NCBI RefSeq assembly: GCF_905171765.1
Contig: NC_053391.1
Coordinates: 684,599,257 to 684,663,256, forward strand
DNA length: 64,000 nt
Direction: 5' to 3'
Source: Bufo bufo
Taxonomy: Eukaryota; Chordata; Amphibia; Anura; Bufonidae
This document shows positions 45,369 through 57,649 of the stretch, one piece after another. How positions within the stretch are numbered: position 1 is the first letter of the stretch; each line of letters starts with the position of its first letter. A program made the translations under genes and the position numbers. The notes under the pieces are model-generated. The model saw only the letters and a program-made list of their open reading frames with translations, searched no databases and had not been told where the DNA came from.

Positions 45369-47157
45369 ATTATAATACTGCCTCCTATGTACAAGAATAT
45401 AACTACTATAATACTGCTCCTATGTACAAGAATATAACTACTATAATACTGCTCCTATGTACAAGAATATAACTACTATAATACTGCTCCTATGTACAAG
45501 AATATAACTACTATAATACTGCTCCTATGTACAAGAATATAACTACTATAATACTGCCTCCTATGTACAAGAATATAACTACTATAATACTGCTCCTATG
45601 TACAAGAATATAACTACTATAATACTGCCTCCTATGTACAAGAATATAACTACTATAATACTGCTCCTATGTACAAGAATATAACTACTATAATACTGCT
45701 CCTATGTACAAGAATATAACTACTATAATACTGCCTGCTATGTACAAGAATATAACTACTATAATACTGCTTGCTATGTACAAGAATATAACTACTATAA
45801 TACTGCTCCTATATACAAGAATATAACTACTATAATACTGCCTCCTATGTACAAGAATATAACTACTATAATACTGCCTGCTATGTACAAGAATATAACT
45901 ACTATAATACTGCCTGCTATGTACAAGAATATAACTACTATAATACTGCTCCTATATACAAGAATATATCTACTATAATACTGCTCCTATGTACAAGAAT
46001 ATAACTACTATAATACTGCTCCTATGTACAAGAATATAACTACTATAATACTGCTCCTATGTACAAGAATATAACTACTATAATACTGCTCCTATGTACA
46101 AGAATATAACTGCTATAATACTGCCTCCTATGTACAAGAATATAACTACTATAATACTGCCTCCTATGTACATGAATATAACTACTATAATACTGCTCCT
46201 ATATACAAGAATATAACTACTATAATACTGCCTCCTATGTACAAGAATATAACTACTATAATACTGCTCCTATATACAAGAATATAACTACTATAATACT
46301 GCCTCCTATGTACAAGAATATAACTACTATGATACTGCTCCTATGTACATGAATATAACTACTATAATACTGCCTCCTATGTACATGAATATAACTACTA
46401 TAATACTGCTCCTATGTACAAGAATATAACTACTATAATACTGCTCCTATGTACAAGAATATAAGTACTATAATACTGCTCCTATATACAAGAATATAAC
46501 TACCATAATACTGCCTCCTATATACAAGAATATAACTGCTATAATACTGCTCCTATGTACAAGAATATAACTACTATAATACTGCTCCTATGTACAAGAA
46601 TATAACTACTATAATACTGCCTCCTATGTACAAGAATATAACTACTATAATACTGCTCCTATGTACAAGAATATAACTACTATAATACTGCCTCCTATGT
46701 ACAAGAATATAACTACTATAATACTGCTCCTATGTACAAGAATATAACTACTATAATACTGCCTCCTATGTTCAAGAATATAACTACTATAATACTGTCT
46801 CCTATGTACAAGAATATAACTACTATAATACTGCTCCTATGTACAAGAATATAACTACTATAATGCTGCCTCCTATGTACAAGAATATAACTACTATAAT
46901 ACTGCTCCTATGTACAAGAATATTACTACTATAATACTGCTCCTATGTACAAGAATATAACTACTATAATACTGCACCTATGTACAAGAATATAACTACT
47001 ATAATACTGCTCCTATGTACAGGAATATAACTACTATAATACTGCTCCTATGTACAAGAATATAACTACTATAATACTGCTCCTATGTACAAGAATATAA
47101 CTACTATAATACTGCCTCCTATGTACAGGAATATAACTACTATAATACTGCCTCCTA
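45369..47157 (+). repeat. Minisatellite array 4, 35/36-bp unit (left part of a split array)
   Basis: About 50 copies in the same orientation as array 1, including a TGCCTGCTATG variant and several TATATACAAG units. It stops mid-unit at TGCCTCCTA, where the LINE begins, and resumes at 54065. Confidence 0.97.
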
Positions 47158-47188
47158 GCTGTGAGGACGTGTGTTGGTGGTTCTCCTC

Positions 47189-47442
47189 ATGTCTGGAGCT
47201 AGCCCAGGGAAGGGCCTCCCTGGGCGGGGAACTTCCCCAAGCAAGGCCCAGGCTTCCAGGCCTCCACTGGGAGGTAACTCCCAGGCTCTTTCTAGTATGG
47301 ATACAAGTCCAAAAGTGAATCCTGTGACAAGGAATGACCAGAATGGAAGAAACACCAGTGCATTAAGTGCAAGTAAGAAAGATGGAGCAACAGTTGTGGT
47401 TCCAGAAAGAAAGAAGGATTCAGCCGCGGTGAGTACAGCTAA
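47189..47442 (+). pseudogene. LINE ORF1, 5' fragment before the MITE
   Basis: The first in-frame ATG of the element is at 47189 (MSGASPGKG...). The frame runs about 84 codons, basic and Ser/Pro-rich, until the MITE at 47443. Taking out the MITE and one copy of its TAA duplication joins codon AAG (47441-47442 plus 47944) exactly in frame with the main ORF1, so this is its original N terminus. Confidence 0.8.
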
Positions 47443-47940
47443 GGCTACTTTCACACTAGCGTTCGGAGCGGATCCGTCTGATGTTTCATCAGACGGATCC
47501 GCTCCGATAATGCAGACGTTCGCATCCGTTCAGAACGGATGCGTCTGCATTAAAACTTAGAAAATTTTCTAAGTGTGAAAGTTGTCTGAGCGGATCCGTT
47601 CAGACTTTACATTGAAAGTCAATGGGGAACGGATCCGCTTGAAGATTGAGCCATATAGTGTCATCTTCAAGCGGATCCGTCCCCATTGACTTACATTGTA
47701 AGTGTGGACGGATCCGCTCGCCTCCGCACGGCCAGGCGGACACCCGAACGCTGCAAGCAGCGTTCAGGTGTCCGCTCACTGAGCGGAGCGGAGGCTGAAC
47801 GCTGGCAGGCGGATGCATTCTCAGTGGATCCGCCTCCATTGAGAATGCATTGCTACCAGACGGATGCGTTCGGGGCCGCTCGTGAGCCCCTTCAAACGGT
47901 GCGCACGAGCGGACACCCGAACGCTAGTGTGAAAGTAGCC
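47443..47940. mobile_element. Harbinger-like MITE (498 bp) inside LINE ORF1
   Basis: It starts GGCTACTTTCACACTAGCGT, ends ACGCTAGTGTGAAAGTAGCC and is flanked by TAA on both sides (47440-47442 and 47941-47943). It has many CGGATCCG-type palindromes. A sister copy of the same length lies at 62324-62821. A 3-bp TWA duplication is typical of PIF/Harbinger. Confidence 0.9.
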
Positions 47941-47943
47941 TAA

Positions 47944-50452
47944 GAATGGTGCAGAGAAGCCGTCCTCCAGCCCAGGCATGCAGCGGCCAGTACTGTATAG
48001 TGACTCCCAAAAGGTATCCTCTGTGAAAAGTGGAAATCCAAACCTGCAGGGTGCACAGGAGGTGAGACAGGGCTCAGCACATGCACCAGGTGTGCAGCTC
48101 ACCCCTCCAGCACACAGGCAGCGGAGGACATCTCTGGAGAGGCTGACATTACAGCAGAACCTGCAGCAGGGTGAGGTGGTGACCATGGCACACTTAGGCC
48201 GCACCAGGTCTCAGTCTGGAGGTGGCAGCAGCAAAAATGCTGAACGATCTGTGGATGTGGCACAAGAGAGGTCTGCAGAGAAATCTCATGGAGGCTCCAG
48301 GTCTGCTGAGTTCAAACAGCCTGAGAAGCTGCCCAAGACTGGATCCCAAACGAGAGAGACCCGTACACCTGAGTTGCAGCTAGCTGAGGAGATCCCTGCC
48401 CTGGTGAGGAAAATGGAGGAGCTGAAGGGACACAAACAAATGCTGCAAATGGAGATTGACTGCGTATACAAGCTGAAGACTGCAAATCCAAACTGTGCAG
48501 CCGTGTACGACCGTAAGCTACACTCACTCAGCTTGGAACTTGGTGACCTGGTGAAGCAGATGGACACTGTCTTGGTCAGGATGGGACCACTTGCCGAGTC
48601 CTATAGGAACCAGGGGCGTTTTGCCAGCCAAGGCCTGAACCTTGAATCTGGATTTTCTGATGTGGAACTGGATTCCAGTGTTACCCCTGAGGAGGCCCAG
48701 CGAGCGACAAGACCTGTTCTACAAGCCGCAAAGTTTTCTTTTCATAAAGGAGAGATTTATAAACAGGACAGTGTGCAACAGCGGCCACAAGGATCTGCAG
48801 CTGTCCCTGAGGAGACGCATGGACCTCAGACACCGGCACTACAAGTCCCAGGAGGCGCAGTGCAGCAGGACAATGGACATGCATCCGTACATCCAGGTGA
48901 TGGGGTGGCAGAGCAGATCTCTACTGCTGGGGCAGAGACTGGGGGTGATGGTGGACATGTCCATGACGGGTCAGCGTCTGGGGGGAATGTACAGTCTGTA
49001 TGGGAGATATCTGAGGATGGCATAGAGGTGGACGGGCTGGAGGAATCTCCGCAGAGTAATGATGGCGATTTTCCACCTTTACCCTCGAGCACAGAAGGTG
49101 TGAGTGGCCCCCCTAGTGCAGGCACCCCCCCAATAAGTCAGGGCTCTGAACCCCGCCAGGTCCCCCCCAGTAATGCCTGGAGCCGTGGTGCTCCATCTTT
49201 TTCCTCCGGTGCTCACTATACAGGTCAGGCCTTTAAAAGGAGGAATGTAGTCAGATTTAAACATCAAAGCGCTAAAGAAGACCTCCCAGATCGGAGGCTT
49301 GTGGTCCGAGAGCTCCTGTGTCGCCAGATGGGGTTTGTGCCAGCGGACATCTTGGCAGTCATTAATCTACCAGATAGACAGGGCTATGACGTCAGCTTTA
49401 AGGTCATGTCTAATCTGGATAGATTTTGGGATAATTTCCCTAGGTTCAGGGACACTGATGATTGGAGTAAATTTATTTTTATTCCAATATCCAAGCCAGA
49501 TACCGTCACGGTTAATATCATCTTCTGGAACGAAGCCGTCCCTCCCCAGGACATTGTTGTGTGGCTCAGGAGACACTGTGACATGGTCTCTGATCTCACC
49601 AAGAACCGAGATGATGATGGTATCTGGACTGGAGGGTGGAAGGTTTTGGTGAAGCTGCGACAGCATAATAATGTCACGTGGCATCTACCAAACTCCTTCT
49701 TCATTGGGAGAGAGAAAGGAGTCTGCTTCTACCCAGGTCAGCCCAGGAAGTGTTTTAAATGTGGCAGAGCCGGTCATGTCGCAAGTGTGTGCACTGTGGT
49801 CAAGTGCAATCTGTGCAGTGAGGTTGGCCACATAAGCGCAAATTGTCAAAACATCAGATGTAATCTATGTGGTGCGATGGGTCACCCTCACAGAGATTGT
49901 CCGGACGCATGGCACAATGTCTGTAAGGAGCTTCCTGATGAGGAATTGTTAGAGGCAGATGCTGTAGAGGAGGAGGCCTTAATGTCAGGGTCCGTTCTGA
50001 CCAGACAAGAAGTCCAGCAGGGATCAGGTACTGCAGCTCCAGAACACGAGGTCCCAGATACTGCACAGGGGAGTATGGAGGTTGTCCCTGAGGGCCAGCA
50101 ACAGTCAGAGGTAGCTTCTTCTTCATCACCAGCAGTATTTGAGGAAAGTAAGAGCAACAAGAGGAGGAAAAAAGACACGTCCTCCCGTAAGCCTGAGGGT
50201 GAGTACAGCATGGCCAAGAGTGTCAAGAAGAAAGTCCATAAGGGGTCAGAGGTTATGGCCATATCCAACAGGTATGAAGTACTGTCAGAATCTGAGGGAG
50301 ATTATGAGAGAGAACTGAAGAGAATAGATGATGAATGTGAAGGGGACACTGAGGATCCCCCGACCAAAAGGAAACCCTATGCTGTAGAGTCCCAGGTAGA
50401 ATCAGACATGGAGACAGGTGGTAAGCAGGGTAACTCCGACTCCGACCTATAA
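47944..50452 (+). CDS. LINE ORF1 protein, zinc-knuckle nucleic-acid binding
   Basis: The main part of ORF1 is open from the MITE edge to TAA at 50450-50452 (824 residues counted from the Met at 47978). It starts with a Ser/Gln-rich region and has a likely coiled coil at residues about 135-170 (LAEEIPALVRKMEELKGHKQ). Three adjacent CCHC knuckles sit at about 592-650: CFKCGRAGHVASVC, CNLCSEVGHISANC and CNLCGAMGHPHRDC. The tail is acidic and Lys-rich. In L1/Tx1 elements such proteins bind the element RNA and form the ribonucleoprotein. There is no internal stop, so apart from the MITE it is intact, implying a young insertion. The stop overlaps the ORF2 start as TAATG. Confidence 0.88.
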
Positions 50453-53400
50453 TGATGGGTATTACCTCGCTGCTCCTCCTTTTGTGTTGTGTAATAATGG
50501 CCGGGTTCTCTTTAAAAGTGCTTTCCAGCAATGTGAACAGTATTAAAGTAAGAAAGACAAGGCACATAGTGTATGACCACCTGGGATCTATTGATGCAGA
50601 TGTTATCTTCTTACAGGAGACGCGTCTGACCACATCAGGACTTCTACGTGAGGCTGAGAGGGAATGGAGGTCTGGTCCTTCTTTCTGGTCACTGGCTGTG
50701 GAGCCTTATGCCGGGGTTGCTATATTGTTTTCCACCAATGATGTGACTGTACATAGACTGACAGAAGTTATTATGGGTCGGTGTCTGGTCCTGGAGGTCA
50801 CAATCCATGGTAGGCGACTCCGGCTCATTAATATCTATGGTCCACAGTCAGTGGCAGAAAGGGTCCAGTTATTTAACGAGGTTAAGCCGTATCTTTTTAC
50901 CTCTGTCCCAGTGGTGTTGGCTGGAGATTTCAATGTCACTAGGACATCGGGTGACAGATCCTCTGGCCGAGCAGTGACCAGGGACTCCAAGGTCCTAAAT
51001 AGCATGATCCAGCAGGCAGGCCTCAGCGATGTGTTCACACAGGGTGGTAGGAAGCCACAATTTACATACTCCTGTGCTGACAGAAGTAGTCGCATCGATA
51101 TGGCTTTTGTAAACCCTACAGAAGTTGTTAGTGGGATGTGTGAGAAAATTGTCCCTTTCTCTGATCACTTGGCCTTGTCATTCTGTTTGGGATCCATGAA
51201 GCGTCCAGATGTTGGTAGAGGGCTATGGAGACTTAACTCCAGTCTCATGGAGGATCCTTATGTCCAGGATTGTGTCCACTTTCTTTTTCAGCAACAACTA
51301 GAGAGAGTGGAATTTTATGATAGCATGGCTGACTGGTGGGAGGACGTCAAGGAGGAGATCAGATCCCTCTTGAGGAGACTGTCATTTAAGAAGGGGAAGA
51401 GTAAGTACAGCCAGTATCTCAAGCTGCGGAAAGAATTGGAGTCACTGTATTCGGCAGATGGGGGGGACCAGCAAAAGATTAACCGACTGAAATCTGAGAT
51501 AAGGCAGTATCAGTACAGCAGGTACACCTCCCTGGTTCTGGAACGAGATTATGGTTCCTTAGGGTCACCTGATCCGTTTGAGGGCTGCCGGGAGCGTGTA
51601 GTAAACAAAGTGGTCACAGGTCTCACTGACTCCCAGGGTGTTTTGCAGGAATCTCGGGAGGGTATCCTGGGGGTGGTGAGATCTTACTATACGGACTTGT
51701 TTCAGAAGAAGGTTTTGGATAAAGAGAAGATGACACAATTCTTGGAGGCAACTCCAGGCCCTGATACTAATGATTTGGACTTTTCTCCTTTAACAGCAGA
51801 ATTAACGGTGGAGGAAGTTAAAGTGGCAATTAATAAATTACATCTGAAGAAGGCACCAGGTCCCGACGGTATTACCGCAGAATTCTATAAGAAATTCAGA
51901 GACCACTTGGCTCCAATCCTCGTGGACGTGTATAAAAATTGTCTAGAAAATCACCTGATGCCTCCGTCCATGAGGGTATCATCGCTAATTCTGATTTCTA
52001 AAGGTAAGGAGCCTAGCGACATCAAGAACTGGAGGCCGATTGCCCTCTTGAATGTCGACAGGAAAATTCTGGCAAAAATCCTGTTCTCTAGATTAGTCTG
52101 TTTGTCCCAGGCACTGTTGGCAGGCTGTCAGTTCGGCACAGTAAAAGGGCGGAACATCTCTGGAGCAGTCATCTCGATAAGGGAGATGTTTGAGAGATGT
52201 AAAGCTCTGAGGTGTGGGAGATATGTTGTTGGTCTTGACCAGGCTAAAGCCTTCGACAGAGTAGACCACGAGTATCTATGGGCCACTTTGTCAAAGTACG
52301 GTATTCGGGGACAATTTATTGATTGGCTGAAAACCTTATATAGAGAGGCAGAGAGCTTTCCTCTGGTCAATGGTTGGCAGGGTGACACATTTAGGGTTGA
52401 GGCGGGGTGAGACAGGGTTGCCCGTTGAGTCCGCTGCTGTATGCGTTTGCCTTAGACCCGTTCCTGAGGTCGCTGCAGGACTGTGATTTTCAGGGGGTAC
52501 CGGTCCCCCACTGCTTGCCTCTGAGTGTTGTTGCCTATGCAGATGATGTGACTGTGGTGATATCTGAGCCTCGTGAGGTGCACATGTTGTCGGCAGCCAT
52601 CAGAAGCTACTCGGAGGCCTCAGGGTCTCTGGTCAACCTTGAGAAGAGTCAAGCTTTCTGGACACTGGGTTCTGTTCCAGACTTTGATCTGCCACAATTT
52701 GCGAAAGCCTCCACCTATATTAAGATCTTAGGGGTTAAATTTGGGAGGGACGATAACGCCAGGATAAATTGGGAGGAGAAGTTGGAAGCTGGAAATGCAA
52801 AAGGTTCAGCGATGGAAGAACTGGAGGCTGACCTATAGAGAAAGGGTTAAAATGCTGAAGACTTACCTGGTCCCTGTCTTCTTGTATATCTCTGTCATTT
52901 TTCCTTTGTCAGAATCTTTCTCGGCTAGGCTCTTTAGCCTGTTCTTCCAGCTTCTTTGGGGGAACAGGTTGAACCCAGTAAAAAGAGGGATCACCTACCT
53001 ACAGAGGAGAGAGGGTGGGCTGGATATGTTAAATCCAAGGGTGTTCTTTGACTCCTTGTTCCTAAAAGTCAATTTTGGTGACCTGGACTCAGAGAACAGC
53101 TCCCTGTGGGTGAACAGTGTCAGGGACTGGATATTGCCTTTTGCAGAGTCTTGGGTGCGAGGCGGCAGTCTCAAGAGGGGTCGGTTGACTCGTGGCTTCC
53201 TCCCCCAGTACCTGGAATATGGTCTTAGGTGCTTGAGAAACTGGCAGATGGATAAAGTGTGTATTGAGAGTAAGACCAGGAAAGAGCTGTACCTGACCAT
53301 ATGTAGGACTTTCTTTTATATACAGCCCGCATTGAAAGACTGTACAACGGTAAGCTTAAAAGAAAGTCTGAGGTTTCTTAATGGAGTCAGGCTCCCTGCA

Positions 53401-53868
53401 AATTTTTTTGACATAGCCTGGCTGTCCTTGCATGGAAAGCTTTATGTTAAGGGGAATCTAAAACATCTGAGTGTGTCAGAGCGTAAGTGTCCCTTAGGAT
53501 GTCAACAGGAGGAGACAATGGCACATTTTATATCTGAGTGCGAGGAAGGGCAGAAAATATGGCAGGAGGTATCCTCCAGGTTAAAGATCCCTAGACTGCG
53601 GTGTCTTACATACCCTGATATCATCTATGGGGTACCAGCTAGTATACCTGACATTGACCGGGGGACCATGTACCTGATTATAACGGTCATTAAATACTAC
53701 CACTGGCATACTAGAGCGAAAGTGTCCGTACATAGCGAGCCGTTCCATCACAGGCAAGCGGTGAACCTGATCCTGTCAGAGCTGAGGTGGATAAAGAACT
53801 TAGAATGTAGGAAAAAGGAGAGAAACAGGATGTTATGGAGGAATGTGCATATGGTGGATGTGGACTGA
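50452..53868 (+). pseudogene. LINE ORF2: endonuclease and reverse transcriptase, two frameshifts
   Basis: ORF2 starts at ATG 50452, sharing one base with the ORF1 stop. The first frame (652 codons, to 52410) has the apurinic-type endonuclease: N27 in SSNVNS, E56 in LQETRL, Y129 in NIYGP, D159/N161 in GDFN, D216 in SRID and D238/H239 in FSDH. It then has the start of the polymerase: KKAPGPDG at 467-474 and D596 in LDQAKAFD. A frame change in the G run 52404-52407 moves RQGCPLSPLL and the catalytic YADD (about 52539-52550) to the next frame (52407-52838). A second shift near 52793 moves the thumb and C terminus (52795-53868), which ends with a CX3CX7HX4C motif (CPLGC...H...C, about 53490-53543). 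Each shift is one or two bases, so decay is slight; the G-run change could even be a sequencing error. Function: target nicking and target-primed reverse transcription. Confidence 0.9.
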
Positions 53869-54064
53869 TCTTCATAATGGAATTGTGTTTATTACTGATT
53901 TATTTACTTTATTTTCCTTTAACAGCAATGGACTATTGTTAAGTTAAAGTTATCATCATTATTATTATTTATACTGTTGGATATGTATGATTTCTGGTAA
54001 ATGACCATTGTTTCTGTTCATTCAGATTGAATGTATTGTTATGTTTGTTTATACTAATACAAAT
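53869..54064 (+). other. LINE 3' untranslated region
   Basis: AT-rich, with an ATTATTATTATT run near 53960 and no poly-A tail; it ends ACTAATACAAAT directly before the duplicated TGCCTCCTA. Confidence 0.75.
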
Positions 54065-56465
54065 TGCCTCCTATATACAAGAATATAACTACTATAATAC
54101 TGCTCCTACGTACAAGGGTATAACTACTATAATACTGCTCCTATGTACAAGAATATAACTACTATAATACTGCCTCCTATGTACAAGAATATAACTACTA
54201 TAAAACTGCTCCTATGTACAAGAATATAACTACTATAATACTGCTCCTATGTACAAGAATATAACTACTATAATACTGCTCCTATGTACAAGAATATAAC
54301 TATTATAATACTGCTCCTATGTACACAATCTCTACTATAATACTGCTCCTATGTACAAGAATATAACTACTATAATACTGCTCCTATGTACAAGAATATA
54401 ACTACTATAATACTGCCTCCTATGTACAAGAATATAACTACTATAATAGTGCTCCTATGTACAAGAATATAACTACTATAATAGTGCTCCTATGTACAAG
54501 AATATAACTACTATAATACTGCTCCTATATACAAGAATATAACTACTATAATAGTGCTCCTATGTACAAGAATATAACTACTATAATACTGCTCCTATGT
54601 ACAAGAATATAACTACTATAATACTGCCTCCTATGTACAAGAATATAACTACTATAATACTGCTCCTATGTACAAGAATATAACTACTATAATACTGCTC
54701 CTATGTACAAGAATATAACTACTATAATACTGCTCCTATGTACAAGAATATAACTACTATAATACTGCTCCTATGTACAAGAATATAACTACTATAATAC
54801 TGCTCCTATGTACAAGAATATAACTACTATAATACTGCTCCTATGTTCAGGAATATAACTACTATAATACTGCCTCCTATGTACAAGAATATAACTACTA
54901 TAATACTGCCTCCTGTGTACAAGAATATAACTACTATAATACTGCTCCTATGTACAGGAATATAACTACTATAATACTGCCTCCTATGTACAAGAATATA
55001 ACTACTATAATACTGCCTCCTATGTACAAGAATATAACTACTATAATACTGCCTCCTGTGTACAAGAATATAACTACTATAATACTGCTCCTATGTACAG
55101 GAATATAACTACTATAATACTGCCTCCTATGTACAAGAATATAACTACTATAATACTGCTCCTATGTACAAGAATATAACTACTATAATACTGCTCCTAT
55201 GTACAAGAATATAACTACTATAATACTGCTCCTATGTACAAGAATATAACTACTATAATACTGCTCCTATGTACAAGAATATAACTACTATAATACTGCT
55301 CCTATGTACAAGAATATAACTACTATAATACTGCTCCTATGTACAAGAATATAACTACTATAATACTGCCTCCTATGTACAAGAATATAACTACTATAAT
55401 ACTGCTCCTCTGTACAAGAATATAACTACTATAATACTGCTCCTATGTACAAGAATATAACTACTATAATACTGCTCCTATGTACAAGAATATAACTACT
55501 ATAATACTGCTCCTATGTACAAGAATATAACTACTATAATACTGCCTCCTATGTACAGGAATATAACTACTATAATACTGCCTCCTATGTACAAGAATAT
55601 AACTACTATAATACTGCTCCTATGTACAAGAATATAACTACTATAATACTGCCTCCTATGTTCAAGAATATAACTACTATAATACTGCTCCTATGTACAA
55701 GAATATAACTACTATAATACTGCTCCTATGTACAAGAATATAACTACTATAATACTGCCTCCTATGTACAAGAATATAACTACTATAATACTGCTCCTAT
55801 GTACAAGAATATAACTACTATAATACTGCTCCTATGTACAAGAATATAACTACTATAATACTGCTCCTATGTACAAGAATATAACTACTATAATACTGCT
55901 CCTATGTACAAGAATATAACTACTATAATACTGCCTCCTGTGTACAAGAATATAACTACTATAATACTGCCTCCTGTGTACAAGAATATAACTACTATAA
56001 TACTACCTCCTATGTACAAGAATATAACTACTATAATACTGCTCCTATGTACAAGAATATAACTACTATAATACTGCTCCTATGTACAAGAATATAACTA
56101 CTATAATACTGCTCCTATGTACAAGAATATAACTACTATAATACTGCTCCTATGTACAAGAATATAACTACTATAATACTGCTCCTATGTACAAGAATAT
56201 AACTACTATAATACTGCTCCTATGTACAAGAATATAACTAGTATAATACTGCTCCTATGTACAAGAATATAACTACTATAATACTGCTCCTATGTACAAG
56301 AATATAACAACTATAATACTGCTCCTATGTACAAGAATATAACTACTATAATACTGCTCCTATGTACAAGAATATAACTACTATAATACTGCTCCTATGT
56401 ACAAGAATATAACTACTATAATACTGCCTCCTATGTTCAAGATCATAACTACTATAATACTGCTC
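54065..56465 (+). repeat. Minisatellite array 5, right part of the split array
   Basis: About 68 copies in the same orientation as array 4, starting with the target duplication TGCCTCCTA. Local variants include ATAGTGCTCC units (54440-54550) and TGTGTACAAG units. The right edge decays into GCTCTCTGTGCACAAC. Confidence 0.97.
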
Positions 56466-57640
56466 TCTGTGCACAACTGATGAAGTATGGTAGTAATCAT
56501 TTCCGTACATTCAGTGGTCACTTTTTGGACATTTGTTATATTCTGCATCAGTAAAATCACTGCAGACTTTTCCTCCGTCCGGTGTCTCCGCCGTTCCGAT
56601 CGGCCTCGTCCTTTGGACTGTACTCAGGAAATCCTCTGATTATTATTCTGCTTTGGCCTCATATTTCTCACTGTGATCAAAGCATTTGAGAAAAGCCAGC
56701 ACAGCAGCGTAACTCCAGGAAGGTGCGACCACCCGCCATGTACTTCCACTACACGTGTTTAGCGGCTGCGGCGGCGTGATGTGCTGATCTCCGCCCCACC
56801 AGGGAACACGACCTGCGCAAGGGCTAACTTCCAAATGAGACCATTATTTTAATCTGTGTACTGTGTAACCCCTTCCTTAGGTAAGAAAAGCGGATTTCTT
56901 TTTTTATCTGTTATCTGAACATCGCCCATTACTGTGACCATCTTATCGCTGGACAGTAATAATGTCACCTTTCTAATTTTATTTCTTTACCATTTTCCCA
57001 TCTCTACTTGCTGTCAGTGAATGGGAATGGTCTTATTTAGAGACTGAAAACATGTACAGACTAGGGTTTGATACAATGTATCGGTGCATGTAACAGCTCG
57101 CAGTCCGTATTCCAGGACTGCTCATCTCAAATTGTTAAACCTGGACTGGATATTGCAACAAAAGCTCAGCTGTGTGAGCAGAAGCAGCACCATATGAATT
57201 TAAGCTTCTGACCTGCAAGCAGAGATTCGGGGGGAAGGGGGGGGGGGAATAATAAAAAAAAAATGGACTAATTTAATAGACCCAACATTCTGAGCGGAAA
57301 ATCAGCTGAAAATTAAAGTTATTAACTTTTTCTTTGTCATTAGTCCCACTAGGGGACTTGAACCTGCGATGACGCGATCGCTTGCATGATACACTGTAAA
57401 ACTTCTATTTTGTGATGTGGCGGATTTCGCCACAATTGCTGTCAGTGGGAATCAGCGCTGCTGTCCATACATCAGATGTTCACACGCAGATTTGCCCCAC
57501 TGATTGCGTCTGAAGTCGCGGACCGGCTCGTGGCATGTAAATGGCAGTGGAAACCCGAGGGTCAGCGTTGAATTTCTCTAGTAAACATACCATAACGTGA
57601 TTTTTGCCATTATACTATTATATCCTGCCTCCCGCAGAGT
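56466..57640. other. Mixed single-copy and decayed repeats
   Basis: 56470-56990 shows no repeat; a frame at 56643-56834 has no support as a gene. 57005-57130 is another copy of the dispersed GCTGTCAGTGAAT block. 57310-57430 holds AGTCCCACTAGGGGACTTGA, which in reverse includes GGTTCAAGTCCCC, like a tRNA B box; a related fragment (AGTCCCCTTATGGGACTTC) is at 61639. It may be SINE-derived. A 13-G run is near 57236-57248. Confidence 0.4.
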
Positions 57641-57649
57641 GTAAGACTA

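Larger units (their letters stand above)
47158..54064 (+). mobile_element. Tx1/L1-like LINE inserted in the minisatellite
   Basis: A 6.9-kb non-LTR retrotransposon carries two ORFs (zinc-knuckle ORF1; endonuclease plus reverse transcriptase ORF2), a 196-bp 3' region and a non-polyA 3' end (...ACTAATACAAAT). It is flanked by TGCCTCCTA on both sides (47149-47157 and 54065-54073), a 9-bp target duplication, and the satellite continues in phase and orientation. The 5' region before the ORF1 ATG is only 31 bp, so it may be slightly 5'-truncated. A Harbinger-like MITE (47443-47940) has inserted into ORF1. ORF order, apurinic-type endonuclease and C-terminal CCHC motif place it in the L1/Tx1 group. 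Confidence 0.9.

Noticed and set aside
57330..57400. tRNA gene on the minus strand
   Set aside because: A B-box-like GGTTCAAGTCCCC is present, but no acceptor stem, A box at the right distance or cloverleaf could be found. At most it is a decayed SINE.
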